A model generated the notes under the pieces. The model was not told the origin of the DNA. It did not search any database and saw only the letters and a program-made list of their open reading frames with translations. Made by a program: the position numbers and the translations under genes. This document shows, one piece after another, positions 5,652 to 12,919 of a DNA stretch of 14,196 bases (within the stretch, counting starts at the first letter, position 1; every line of letters begins with the position of its first letter). The stretch covers positions 1-14,196 of the forward strand of contig JAKBTP010000140.1 of assembly GCA_021844355.1 (NCBI GenBank), read 5' to 3'. This DNA comes from a bacterium. Lineage in GTDB: Bacteria > Chloroflexota > Dormibacteria > Aeolococcales > Bog-877.

Positions 5652-6413
5652 TCATCCCGCGCCCCCGGGCAGCGCGGTGAGCACCTGTGGCCCTTCCGCG
5701 GTGACCGCCAGCGTGTGCTCGAAGTAGCAGGACCGCCGTCCGTCCGCCGTCACCACCGTCCAGCGGTCCGGCCGCACCAGGGTGGCGGCCTGCCCTTCGT
5801 TGACGATCGGCTCGATGGCCAGGCACAGCCCCGGTTTGATCTCCAGGCCCCGACCCGGTCGGCCGAAGTTGGGGACCTCGGGGTCCTCGTGCATGTCCCG
5901 GCCGATGCCGTGCCCGGTGTACCCCCTGACTATGGAGTAGCCGTGAGCCTCGACGTGCTGCTGGACCGCCGCCCCGATGTCCCCCAACCGGTTCCCCGGC
6001 CGGGCCATCTCGATGCCGCGGTCCAGCGCCTGCTTGGTCACCTCGATGAGCCGAGCTCCCTCGGGGTCCGCCTGGCCACAGGCCACCGTCAAACCGGCGT
6101 CCGCCCACCAACCCTTGTAGATCAGACCGCAGTCCAGGCTCACCAAGTCGCCGGGCCGGAGCTCACGAGGGCCGGGGATCCCGTGCACCACCTCCTCCTC
6201 GACCGAGACGCACAGGTGCTTGGGGAAGCCGTCGTAGCCGAGGAAACCGGGGTAGCTCTGGCGGCGGCGGATCTCCCGATTGGCGATCCGATCCAGGTCG
6301 TCGGTGGTCATCCCGGGCCGCACCGCCTCGGCCAGCAGGGCCAGGACCTCGGCGAGTCGCCAGCCTGCCTCCCGCATGAGGGCGATCTCGTCGTTGCGCT
6401 TCAGGGTGATCAA
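5652..6413 (-). CDS. map: Type I methionine aminopeptidase
   Basis: Removes the initiator methionine from nascent proteins when the second residue is small. The product is 253 residues, the short type Ia size. All catalytic positions are present with a constant offset of three from E. coli: His77, Asp94, Asp105, His168, His175, Glu201 and Glu232. They lie in EEEVVHGIPG, SLDCG, ADAGLTV, GHGIGRDMHE, IEPIV and FEHTLAVT. The start is TTG at 6413 (MITLKRNDEIALMREAG), overlapping the adk stop as TTGA with AGG 7 nt upstream. A longer frame from 6461 adds 16 unconserved residues over adk. The secY-adk-map order is classical. Confidence 0.97.
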   Translation of the reverse strand: MITLKRNDEIALMREAGWRLAEVLALLAEAVRPGMTTDDLDRIANREIRRRQSYPGFLGYDGFPKHLCVSVEEEVVHGIPGPRELRPGDLVSLDCGLIYKGWWADAGLTVACGQADPEGARLIEVTKQALDRGIEMARPGNRLGDIGAAVQQHVEAHGYSIVRGYTGHGIGRDMHEDPEVPNFGRPGRGLEIKPGLCLAIEPIVNEGQAATLVRPDRWTVVTADGRRSCYFEHTLAVTAEGPQVLTALPGGAG

Positions 6414-6991
6414 CCGATCGCCTGCACCAGGGTCCGATTGACCTCCTCCACACTGGCACACCCGTCGACCCGGACCGTGGGCACCAGGTTGCCGAGGTAC
6501 TCCAGCACCGGCTCGGTCTGTTCCCGGTAGACCCGCAGCCGCTCCTTGATGATCTCCGGGGTGTCATCCTCCCGCCGTTCCTCGGTGGCCCGCCTGGAGA
6601 GCCGGGCGACCAGCTCCTCCTCGGGTACCTCCAGGACCGCCACCAGATCGACCGGCGCATCCATCTTCTCCAGCAGCTCCTGGAGGGCCCGCGCCTGGGC
6701 CACGGTTCGCGGGAAGCCGTCCAGAACGAAGCCGCGAAGCTCGCCGTTCTCCTCCAGCCGGTGGCGGATCATGTTGACGATCAGCTCGTCAGGAACCAGC
6801 TTGCCGGCCGCCATGTAGTCCGAGGCCAGGTGCCCCAGCTCCGTGCCTGCAGCCCGGTGCTGGCGCAGCATGTCACCGGGGGCGATATGGTCCAGGTCAT
6901 ACCGCTCGCGGAGCAGCTCCGCCTGGGTCCCCTTGCCCGAACCCGGAGCGCCGAAGATGATCAGCCGCCGCCGCAGTCCCTGCCCTCCCAT
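6410..6991 (-). CDS. adk: Adenylate kinase, short form without LID insertion
   Basis: Interconverts ATP plus AMP and two ADP in the cytosol. The product is 193 residues, with the P-loop GAPGSGKGT at 14-22, GDMLR at 39-43, the AMP-binding DGFPRT at 91-96, and a C-terminal RLRVYREQTEPVLEYL helix. The region after LVARLSRRA goes straight to EERREDDTPEII, so the long LID domain of E. coli Adk and the zinc-finger LID of many Gram-positives are absent, as in mycobacterial Adk. The ATG at 6991 has GAGGGG 5 nt upstream; a GTG at 6997 overlaps that site and is less likely. The AMP-site stretch usually read as ISTGD is IAPGD here. Confidence 0.96.
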   Translation of the reverse strand: MGGQGLRRRLIIFGAPGSGKGTQAELLRERYDLDHIAPGDMLRQHRAAGTELGHLASDYMAAGKLVPDELIVNMIRHRLEENGELRGFVLDGFPRTVAQARALQELLEKMDAPVDLVAVLEVPEEELVARLSRRATEERREDDTPEIIKERLRVYREQTEPVLEYLGNLVPTVRVDGCASVEEVNRTLVQAIG

Positions 6992-7000
6992 CGGCACCCC

Positions 7001-8356
7001 TCAGCGAATGAAACCCCGATACTGGCGCATGAGCAGCTGCGTCTCCAACTGCTTCATGGTGTCGAGCGAGACTCCTACCACGATCAGGATAGCGGTGCCC
7101 CCAAGATACAGACCCTGGCTCAACTGCTGGCCGGTGAGATAGGCCGCCAGCAAGGGCACCACCACGGTGATCAGCCCGAGGAACACCGCCCCGGCCAGGG
7201 TGATCCGGCTCATCACCCGGGCCAGGTAGTCCGCCGTGGCCCGTCCGGGCCGGATTCCTGGAATGTAGGTGGCGCTCTTCTTGAGGTCATCGGCCGCGTC
7301 CTGGGGGTCGAAGGTCACCGCGGTGTAGAAGAAGGTGAAGCCCATGATCAGCGCGAAGTAGAGGACCTGGTAGACCACGTTGAAGAGGATGTCAGGACCG
7401 GTCGGCGTCCAATAGGTGTGGAACCAGGTGGCGATCTGGCCCACCACGCCCCCGGTCTGACCCGCCGGAGGCAAGAAGAAGTTGCTGAAGATCTGGGGGA
7501 AGAACATGATGGAGATGGCGAAGATGATGGGGATGACCCCGGCCTGATTCACCCGCAGGGGCAGGAAGCTGCTCCTCCCCTGGTAGACCTGGCGGCCCAC
7601 GACGCGCTGCGACGACTGGATGGGGATCTTGCGCGTGGCCTGCTGGACGAAGATGATCCCCGCCGCCAGCACGATGGCGATCACGGCGAGGGCGAAGATG
7701 GTGAAGGTCTGGGCCTGTCCGCCGTTGGTGAAGGAGATCACGGTGTTGGGGATCTGGGCCAGGATGCCGGCCATGATGATGATCGACACCCCGTTCCCCA
7801 AGCCGTACTCGGTGATCAGCTCTCCGAACCACATGATGATCACCGTGCCCCCGGTCAGGATCACGATGATCCCCAGGGTCTCGGCGATGGAGATGTTGGA
7901 GGGCAGGATGGAGAGGCCCTGGAAGCTGTAGCTCTCGAAGAGGCGGGTGTAGCCGAACGCCTGGAGCAGGGCCAGGGCGACGGTCAGGTAGCGGGCGTAC
8001 TGGGTGAGCCGCCTGCGGCCCAGGTCCCCCTCCTTGGACAGCTCCTTGACTCGGGTCGAGATGACCGTCATCAGCTGCATGATGATGGTGGCGTTGATGT
8101 AGGGATTAAGCCCCAGGGCCACGATCGATATCCCGGCGCTGCTCCCCCCCGTGGACACCCCGCTCCCCGAGAAGAGGTTGATCAGCCCGAGCAGGCTGTT
8201 GTTCTGGTAGAGCTGGCGCAGGGCCACCGTGTTGACCCCCGGGATGGTGATCACCGCCAGCATGCGGAAGACCACCAGGAGCCCGATGGTGATGAGGAGC
8301 TTGCGGCGCAGCTCCGGGACCTGCATGGCGGCGCGCAGCGCCCCGAACAGGTTCAT
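7001..8356 (-). CDS. secY: Preprotein translocase subunit SecY
   Basis: Forms the membrane channel of the Sec translocon. The product is 451 residues, with about ten hydrophobic segments. Recognisable parts are the first helix (about 20-38), the plug and second-helix region with GLNPYINATIIMQL, the conserved GELITEYGLGNGVSIIIMAG, the cytosolic loop with RKIPIQSSQR followed by FLPLRVNQAGVIPIIFA, the loop with GIRPGRATADYL, and the C-terminal DTMKQLETQLLMRQYRGF. The ATG overlaps the rplO stop as ATGA. It precedes adk, whose start lies 9 nt after its stop. No truncation or frameshift is seen. Confidence 0.98.
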   Translation of the reverse strand: MNLFGALRAAMQVPELRRKLLITIGLLVVFRMLAVITIPGVNTVALRQLYQNNSLLGLINLFSGSGVSTGGSSAGISIVALGLNPYINATIIMQLMTVISTRVKELSKEGDLGRRRLTQYARYLTVALALLQAFGYTRLFESYSFQGLSILPSNISIAETLGIIVILTGGTVIIMWFGELITEYGLGNGVSIIIMAGILAQIPNTVISFTNGGQAQTFTIFALAVIAIVLAAGIIFVQQATRKIPIQSSQRVVGRQVYQGRSSFLPLRVNQAGVIPIIFAISIMFFPQIFSNFFLPPAGQTGGVVGQIATWFHTYWTPTGPDILFNVVYQVLYFALIMGFTFFYTAVTFDPQDAADDLKKSATYIPGIRPGRATADYLARVMSRITLAGAVFLGLITVVVPLLAAYLTGQQLSQGLYLGGTAILIVVGVSLDTMKQLETQLLMRQYRGFIR

Positions 8357-8838
8357 GAGTCGGTGTCCGCGGCCTCCTCACCGGCGGCTGGCGCCGGCAG
8401 GATCACCTCGCCGCCCGCCTTTTGCACCGCCGCGATCGCCGCGCCACTGGCAGCGTCCACCCGGACCTTGAGCGCCGGGATGGTGGCCGACCCACCGGCC
8501 AGAAGCTTCACCGGGACGCCCGAGCGGCGCACCAGGCCCGCCTGGCGAAGCCCCTCCTGGTCGACCTCCGACCCAGCCTCGAAACGGGCCAGCTTGGCCA
8601 CGTTGACCACCTGGAACTCCGTGCGGAAGCGGTTGTAGAAGCCCCGCAGCTTGGGCACCCTCTGGGTGAGCGGCATCTGCCCGCCCTCGAAGCCCCGAGG
8701 AAGGCTCCAGGAACTGCGCGCGCCCTGCCCCTTCTGCCCGCGACCGGCGGTCTTGCCCCCTCCTGCTGAGCTGCCGCGCCCGACTCGCTTGCGCGACTTG
8801 CGGCTGCCCCGGGCGGGCTTGAGCTCGTCGATCCTCAC
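8353..8838 (-). CDS. rplO: 50S ribosomal protein L15
   Basis: Large-subunit assembly protein with a long, basic, Gly-rich N-terminal extension. The product is 161 residues, slightly longer than the usual 145-150. It begins MRIDELKPARGSRKSRKRVG, followed by GRGSSAGGGKTAGRGQKGQG and GFEGGQMPL, and has a globular C-terminal half ending in KAGGEVIL. The last 13 or so residues are an Ala- and acid-rich tail. The start is GTG, overlapping the rpmD stop as GTGA, with GGAGGAGG just upstream. The stop overlaps secY as ATGA, so rpmD, rplO and secY are probably translationally coupled. Confidence 0.97.
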   Translation of the reverse strand: MRIDELKPARGSRKSRKRVGRGSSAGGGKTAGRGQKGQGARSSWSLPRGFEGGQMPLTQRVPKLRGFYNRFRTEFQVVNVAKLARFEAGSEVDQEGLRQAGLVRRSGVPVKLLAGGSATIPALKVRVDAASGAAIAAVQKAGGEVILPAPAAGEEAADTDS

Positions 8839-9050
8839 TTGGCCTCCTCCGTCTCGGCGGCCGCCGCCAGCTCCTCCACGGTCACCAGGTGGCGCACCGT
8901 GGCCACCATCCCGCGCACCGACGGGGTGTCGGGATGCTCCACCACCTGGTGCAGCCGCCGCAGCCCGAGGGCGGCGATCGTCCGCTTCTGGTTGGCAGCG
9001 TACCCGATAGCGCTCTTGGTCCAGGTCACCCGCAGCATGGGGTCAGCCAA
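8835..9050 (-). CDS. rpmD: 50S ribosomal protein L30
   Basis: Small large-subunit protein. The product is 71 residues from TTG, with LRVTWTKSAIGYAANQKRTI followed by ALGLRRLHQVVEHPDTPSVRGM, the L30 core. Two starts are possible. The TTG at 9050 overlaps the end of rpsE by 8 nt and sits 6 nt after the first half of a GGAGGTGGAGG element; it gives MADPMLRVTW, close to the usual MAK-type opening. The ATG at 9038 gives 67 residues but lies 12 nt from the nearest binding site. TTG is preferred, at moderate certainty. The C-terminus is Ala- and Glu-rich. Confidence 0.94.
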   Translation of the reverse strand: MADPMLRVTWTKSAIGYAANQKRTIAALGLRRLHQVVEHPDTPSVRGMVATVRHLVTVEELAAAAETEEAK

Positions 9051-9597
9051 CCTCCACCTCCGGGGCCGCCACGGGCTCCACCCGCAAGCCCAGCTCCGCC
9101 ACCGTCTTGCCGCGCAGACGGGCCACGGTCTCCGCGGTGCGCAGGCTCTCCAGGGCCACGATGGTGGCCCTCACGGTGTTGATGGGGTTGTCGCTGCCCA
9201 GCGACTTGGTGAGAATGTCCTTGATCCCGGCCAGCTCGACCACCGCCCGCATCGCCCCGCCGGAGATGACGCCGGTTCCCGGGGAGGCGGGGCGCAGCAA
9301 AACCCGGGCCGCCCCCTCCTTGTGCAGCACCGCATGGGGGATCGTCCGACCAACCATGGGCACCGAGATCATGTGCTTCTTGGCGTCCTCGACTCCCTTG
9401 CGAATGGCCTCGGGCACCTCGCCGGCCTTGCCCAGGCCCGCGCCCACCCGGCCGGCGCCGTCCCCGACCACGACCAGGGCGCTGAAGGAGAAGCGCCGTC
9501 CTCCCTTGACCACCTTGGCGACCCGGTTCAGGCTCACCACCCGCTCGGCGAACTCGCCGCGGGACTCCCGCTCGGACCGGCTCATATTCATGCTCAC
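9043..9597 (-). CDS. rpsE: 30S ribosomal protein S5
   Basis: Small-subunit protein involved in decoding accuracy and mRNA unwinding at entry. The product is 184 residues. The double-stranded-RNA-binding-like N-terminal domain has VVSLNRVAKVVKGGRRFSFS followed by ALVVVGDGAGRVGAGLGKA and EVPEAIRKGVEDAKK. The C-terminal domain has PASPGTGVISGGAMRAVVEL and AGIKDILTKSLGSDNPIN. The GTG at 9597 has GAGGG 7 nt upstream, overlapping the rplR stop. ATG codons at 9591 and 9585 are in frame but sit farther from that site. The tail is Val- and Glu-rich and also contains the rpmD ribosome binding site. Confidence 0.97.
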   Translation of the reverse strand: MSMNMSRSERESRGEFAERVVSLNRVAKVVKGGRRFSFSALVVVGDGAGRVGAGLGKAGEVPEAIRKGVEDAKKHMISVPMVGRTIPHAVLHKEGAARVLLRPASPGTGVISGGAMRAVVELAGIKDILTKSLGSDNPINTVRATIVALESLRTAETVARLRGKTVAELGLRVEPVAAPEVEVG

Positions 9598-9607
9598 GCT
9601 CTTGCCC

Positions 9608-9964
9608 TCAGAACTCCAGCCCGGCCTCGCGGGCAGCCTCGGCCAGAGCCTGAACCCGTCCGTGATAGAGATAGCCGCCCCGGTCGAAGACCACCTGGGT
9701 GACTCCAGCGGCCCGGGCGCGCTCTCCGATCAGGCGCCCCACCGCCGCCGCCGTCTGGCGATTGCACCCGGACACGCCGGCGGCCGCCTCTACGCTGCTG
9801 GCCGCGACCACGGTGCGCCCCTGGCTGTCATCCACCACCTGAGCGTACAGGTGGCGCAGACTCCGGTGAACGCAGAGCCGGGGACGCGTGCCGGACCCCT
9901 GGACCCGCCGCCGAACCCGGCGGTGGCGCCGCGCCCTCGCCTGCTCCCGCTCCGCGAAACTCAT
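9608..9964 (-). CDS. rplR: 50S ribosomal protein L18
   Basis: Binds 5S rRNA and joins it to the large subunit together with L5. The product is 118 residues with a basic N-terminus (ARARRHRRVRRRVQGSG), then PRLCVHRSLRHLYAQVVDD, an Ala-rich middle, and the C-terminal VVFDRGGYLYHGRVQALAEA typical of L18. The ATG at 9964 lies one base after the rplF stop (TGA-T-ATG), with AAGGG about 6 nt upstream. The frame is open well upstream, but that part runs over rplF and has no L18 similarity. Confidence 0.97.
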   Translation of the reverse strand: MSFAEREQARARRHRRVRRRVQGSGTRPRLCVHRSLRHLYAQVVDDSQGRTVVAASSVEAAAGVSGCNRQTAAAVGRLIGERARAAGVTQVVFDRGGYLYHGRVQALAEAAREAGLEF

Positions 9965-9965
9965 A

Positions 9966-10514
9966 TCAGCCCTTCGCTCCCTTGCCGCTCTTGCCAGCCT
10001 TGCGCCGGACCACCTCGCCCCGGTAGCGGACCCCCTTGCCCTTGTAGGGCTCGGGCCGCCGGGTGGCGCGGATCCGAGCGGCCATCTGCCCGACCGCCTC
10101 CTTGTCGTTGCCCAGCACCGCCACCCGGGTTGGTTCGGGCACCTCGATCTTGACCCCCTCGGGAGGGGCGATCCGGATCGGGTGAGAGTATCCCAGAGCG
10201 AGCTGCAGGTCGGAGCCCTGAAGGCTGGCCCGATAGCCAACGCCGACCAGCTCCAGCTCCCGCCGGAACCCGGTGGTGACCCCGGCCACCATGTTGGCGA
10301 TCAGGGTGCGGCTCAGACCGTGGAGGGAACGGTGGGGCGCCGAGTCGGTGGGCCGTTCGACCAGAACCGAGCCGTCCTCCAGCCGAGCCGAGATGGGATG
10401 AGGCAGCACCCGCTCCATCTCACCGCGCGGCCCAACGACCTTCACCCGGTCCCCGGTGATGGTGACCGAGACCCCGGCGGGAACGGCGATGGGATGCTTT
10501 CCAATCCTGGACAT
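9966..10514 (-). CDS. rplF: 50S ribosomal protein L6
   Basis: Large-subunit protein near the factor-binding site, built of two related beta-alpha domains. The product is 182 residues. It begins MSRIGKHPIAVPAGVSV, shows HRSLHGLSRTLIANMVAGVT at the end of domain one, FRRELELVGVGYRASLQGSD at the start of domain two, and the diagnostic PYKGKGVRYRGEVVRRKAGK near the C-terminus. It lies 6 nt after rpsH with a GGAGGT about 15 nt upstream, longer than ideal, so coupling from rpsH may matter. It is followed one base later by rplR. Confidence 0.97.
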   Translation of the reverse strand: MSRIGKHPIAVPAGVSVTITGDRVKVVGPRGEMERVLPHPISARLEDGSVLVERPTDSAPHRSLHGLSRTLIANMVAGVTTGFRRELELVGVGYRASLQGSDLQLALGYSHPIRIAPPEGVKIEVPEPTRVAVLGNDKEAVGQMAARIRATRRPEPYKGKGVRYRGEVVRRKAGKSGKGAKG

Positions 10515-10520
10515 GAGCTT

Positions 10521-10916
10521 CTACCAGACCTCCGCCAGAACCTCGCCGCCAATCCCCAGCTGGCGAGCGCGCCGCCCCGACATCACCCCCTGGGAGGTGG
10601 AGACCACCGCGACCCCCATCCCGCCCAGCACCCTCGGCAGCTGATCCCGGCCACGGTAGACGCGAAGCCCGGGTCGACTGACCCTGCGGATGCCCTGGAG
10701 GACCCGCTGCGTCTTGGGGGCGGCCTTCAGCTCCAGCCAGAGCACCTGGTGGGGCACCTCACCCTCGACGCCGAAGGCCGCCAGGTAGCCCTCCTCATGG
10801 AGCACCCGGGCGATCTCCGCCTTCAGCTTGCTGGCCGGCATCTCCACGCGCCTGTGTCCGGCGAGATTGGCGTTGCGCAGCCGGGTCAGCATGTCCGCGA
10901 TCGGGTCAGTCATCAT
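10521..10916 (-). CDS. rpsH: 30S ribosomal protein S8
   Basis: Primary 16S rRNA-binding protein of the central domain. In E. coli it represses the spc operon. The product is 131 residues, or 130 from the second of two consecutive ATG codons. It has MTDPIADMLTRLRNANLAGH, PASKLKAEIARVL, and the closing VVSTSQGVMSGRRARQLGIG followed by GEVLAEVW. GGTGA lies 6 nt before the first ATG and 9 nt before the second, so the exact start is undecided. It follows rpsZ by 6 nt. No copy of the E. coli S8 operator fold was recognised near rplE. Confidence 0.97.
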   Translation of the reverse strand: MMTDPIADMLTRLRNANLAGHRRVEMPASKLKAEIARVLHEEGYLAAFGVEGEVPHQVLWLELKAAPKTQRVLQGIRRVSRPGLRVYRGRDQLPRVLGGMGVAVVSTSQGVMSGRRARQLGIGGEVLAEVW

Positions 10917-10922
10917 CGGCAG

Positions 10923-11108
10923 TCACCAACTGGACTTGCGCACCCCGGGGATCTGTCCCTGGGAGGCGTGGATGCGGAAGCAGATGCGACACAGCCCGAA
11001 CTTGCGCATGTACCCTCGGGGGCGCCCGCACAGGTTGCAGCGAGACCGCGCCTGCACCGGAAAGCGGGGCGCCCGCCGGCTGGCCATGATCTTCGACTTC
11101 TTCGCCAA
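10923..11108 (-). CDS. rpsZ: 30S ribosomal protein S14, type Z (zinc-binding; also called rpsN)
   Basis: Small-subunit head protein of the short zinc type. The product is 61 residues. Cys24, Cys27, Cys40 and Cys43 form the zinc knuckle in RCNLCGRPRGYMRKFGLCRICF, given here only by its ligands, followed by the typical end GQIPGVRKSSW. The start is TTG at 11108 with GGAGG 5 nt upstream; an in-frame ATG at codon 8 would remove the conserved AKKS lead. It lies 14 nt after rplE and 6 nt before rpsH, its usual place in the spc cluster. Confidence 0.97.
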   Translation of the reverse strand: MAKKSKIMASRRAPRFPVQARSRCNLCGRPRGYMRKFGLCRICFRIHASQGQIPGVRKSSW

Positions 11109-11122
11109 CTCCGCCTCCTTCG

Positions 11123-11674
11123 CTAGCGCCTGAAGGGCATGCCCAGCCCGGCCAAAAGGCTGCGCCCCTCGGCGTCGGTGCTGGCGGTGGTAACGATGGT
11201 GATCTCCAGCCCGCGCAGCTTGTCGATCTTGTCGTAATCGATCTCCGGAAAGACGAGCTGCTCCCGCAGCCCAAGGGTGAGGTTGCCGTGACCATCGAAG
11301 TGGGTGGTCAGGCCGCGGAAGTCCCGGATCCGCGGCAGCGCGACGCTGATGAGGCGGTCCAGGAACTCCATCATGCGATCGCCGCGCAGGGTCACCTTCA
11401 GCCCGATGGGCATCCCCGCTCGCAGCTTGAAGGCGGCCACCGACTTGCGCGCCTTGCGCACGGCCGGCTGCTGACCGGTGATCACCCTCAGGTCGTTGGT
11501 GGCCGCGTCCAGCGCCTTGGCGTTCTGGACGGCCTCGCCAACCCCGACGTTGACCACGATCTTCTCCAGCCGCGGTACCTGCATGACGTTGAGGTAGCCG
11601 AACTCGGCGATCAGCGCGGGGACCACCGTCTCCCGGTAGCGCTCGACAAACCTCGGCCTGGTCGCTGTGCTCAT
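11123..11674 (-). CDS. rplE: 50S ribosomal protein L5
   Basis: Binds 5S rRNA and contacts the P-site tRNA in the central protuberance. The product is 183 residues. It has RYRETVVPALIAEFGYLNVM, VPRLEKIVVNVGVGEA, ITGQQPAVRKARKSVAAFKL with RAGMPIGLKVTLRG, and the C-terminal FPEIDYDKIDKLRGLEITIV followed by DAEGRSLLAGLGMPF. All are standard L5 blocks. The ATG overlaps the rplX stop as ATGA, with GAGGG 10 nt upstream. The stop is TAG, 14 nt before rpsZ. Confidence 0.97.
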   Translation of the reverse strand: MSTATRPRFVERYRETVVPALIAEFGYLNVMQVPRLEKIVVNVGVGEAVQNAKALDAATNDLRVITGQQPAVRKARKSVAAFKLRAGMPIGLKVTLRGDRMMEFLDRLISVALPRIRDFRGLTTHFDGHGNLTLGLREQLVFPEIDYDKIDKLRGLEITIVTTASTDAEGRSLLAGLGMPFRR

Positions 11675-12054
11675 GCTCTCGGCGCCCTCAGGTAGGGCTC
11701 GTTGCAGCGCTTGCAGAAGGGCACCATGCGCTCCCCCTCGACCCGGTGTCCCAGGCGGGTGGGCCGATCACACTTGGGGCACACCAGCTGCACGTTGCTG
11801 TACGCCAGCGGCGCCGGGAAGTCGATGATCCCGCCCTGGAGCGCCGTCGTGCCGCCCCGTTGCTGACCGGACCGCTGGTGGCGCTTGCGGATGTTCACCC
11901 CCTCGACCACGATCCGCCGCTCCGCGGACAGGGTGCGCTGCACCACCCCACGCTTGCCCCGCTCCGAGCCGGCGATCACCACCACGGTGTCCCCTGAGCG
12001 GATGTCCAGCGGCCGGGAGGTGCCCACCTCGGCTGCTCTCTGCCGCCTTGGCAT
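11671..12054 (-). CDS. rplX: 50S ribosomal protein L24 with a four-cysteine C-terminal extension
   Basis: Assembly-initiating large-subunit protein near the exit tunnel. The product is 127 residues, longer than the 103 of E. coli. The KOW motif lies in IRSGDTVVVIAGSERGKRGV (18-37), followed by VEGVNIRKRH and GGIIDFPAPLAYSNVQLV. The extension carries Cys92, Cys95, Cys114 and Cys117 as two CxxC pairs, resembling a zinc ribbon; similar tails are known in several bacterial phyla. The ATG overlaps the rplN stop as TGATG with GGAGGT 6 nt upstream. The frame is open farther upstream over rplN without similarity, so that extension is rejected. Confidence 0.97.
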   Translation of the reverse strand: MPRRQRAAEVGTSRPLDIRSGDTVVVIAGSERGKRGVVQRTLSAERRIVVEGVNIRKRHQRSGQQRGGTTALQGGIIDFPAPLAYSNVQLVCPKCDRPTRLGHRVEGERMVPFCKRCNEPYLRAPRA

Positions 12055-12422
12055 CAGAGCACCTCCGGAGCGAGGGAGACGATCTTCATGAAGTTGCGCT
12101 CCCGCAGCTCCCGGGCCACGGGGCCGAAGATCCTCGTGCCCCGCGGATTGTTCTGGGGGTTGATGAGCACCGCGGCGTTGTCGTCGAAGCGGATCCGCGT
12201 CCCGTCGGGCCGTCGGTACTCCTTCGCCGTCCGGACCACCACAGCCTTCACCACATCGCCCTTCTTCACCCCGGAGTTGGGCTGGGCGACCTTGACCGCG
12301 GCCACGATGATGTCGCCCAAGGAGGCATAGCGGCGGTAGGACCCGCCCAGCACGCGGATGCACAGGATCTCCCGGGCACCGCTGTTGTCAGCCACTTTGA
12401 GCACCGTCTCCTGCTGAATCAT
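12054..12422 (-). CDS. rplN: 50S ribosomal protein L14
   Basis: Large-subunit protein at the intersubunit face. The product is 122 residues, the standard length. It begins MIQQETVLKVADNSGAREIL, continues with CIRVLGGS and the GDIIVAAVKVAQPN block, then KKGDVVKAVVVRT and DGTRIRFDDNAAVLINPQNN, and closes with PRGTRIFGPVARELRE. It is highly conserved. It lies 3 nt after rpsQ, with GGAG about 14 nt upstream and a run of alternating GC bases between. The stop overlaps the rplX start by one base. Confidence 0.98.
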   Translation of the reverse strand: MIQQETVLKVADNSGAREILCIRVLGGSYRRYASLGDIIVAAVKVAQPNSGVKKGDVVKAVVVRTAKEYRRPDGTRIRFDDNAAVLINPQNNPRGTRIFGPVARELRERNFMKIVSLAPEVL

Positions 12423-12425
12423 CGG

Positions 12426-12695
12426 TCAGCGCGCGCGCTCCACGATCTCCACCACTCGCCACCGCTTGGTGCGGCTGAGGGGGCGGGTTTCCATGATCCG
12501 GACTCGGTCCCCGTTGCGGCACTCGTTGACCTCGTCATGGGCTTGGAAGCGCCGCCGCCTCCTCATCACCTTGCGATACAGGTTGTGGGCGCGCAGATCC
12601 TCCACCTGCACCACCACCGTCTTGTCCATCCGGTCGCTGACCACCACGCCGACGCGGACCTTGCGGCGTGCTCGGGCTTCGGCTTCTTCGACCAT
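12426..12695 (-). CDS. rpsQ: 30S ribosomal protein S17
   Basis: Small OB-fold primary binder of 16S rRNA. The product is 89 residues. It has KVRVGVVVSDRMDKTVVVQV (12-31), a basic loop with YRKVMRRRRRFQAHDE, and the closing CRNGDRVRIMETRPLSRTKR followed by WRVVEIVERA, which is the S17 signature. The N-terminal dozen residues are Glu/Ala/Arg-rich and not conserved. The ATG overlaps the rpmC stop by one base (TGATG) and has GGAGGAGGG a few bases upstream. Confidence 0.97.
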   Translation of the reverse strand: MVEEAEARARRKVRVGVVVSDRMDKTVVVQVEDLRAHNLYRKVMRRRRRFQAHDEVNECRNGDRVRIMETRPLSRTKRWRVVEIVERAR

Positions 12696-12919
12696 CAGCC
12701 CTCCTCCGCTAGGTCGGTGAGCCGGCGGGCCCGAAGAAGCGTCTCCACCCGAGCGATCCCCCGCCGGACCTCCCGGATCCGGCGGTGCTGCTCCAGCTGA
12801 CCGGTGGCCCGCTGCAGGCGCAGCTGCAGCAGCTCCTGGCGACGCTCGCCCACCAGCTGCTCCAGGCCCAGGTCATCCTGCTCCCGGAGAAGCTGCAGCT
12901 CTTCCTGATGCTTGCTCAC
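12695..12919 (-). CDS. rpmC: 50S ribosomal protein L29
   Basis: Small helical protein near the exit tunnel, part of the docking site for chaperones and targeting factors. The product is 74 residues, somewhat longer than the usual 60-70. The core is ELLQLRLQRATGQLEQHRRI followed by REVRRGIARVETLLRAR, matching the family's LFNLRFQ-ATGQLEN-RIREVRR pattern. About ten N-terminal residues and a short LTDLAEEG tail are extra. The GTG at 12919 overlaps the rplP stop as GTGA and has GGAGG 7 nt upstream. It overlaps rpsQ by one base. Confidence 0.95.
   Translation of the reverse strand: MSKHQEELQLLREQDDLGLEQLVGERRQELLQLRLQRATGQLEQHRRIREVRRGIARVETLLRARRLTDLAEEG

Noticed and set aside
6761..8638. 625-codon plus-strand open frame opposite secY and adk
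   Set aside because: It is antisense to clearly conserved genes, rich in Asp, His, Gly and Gln in the way expected from the complement of GC-rich codons, and has no recognisable domain. It is a compositional shadow.
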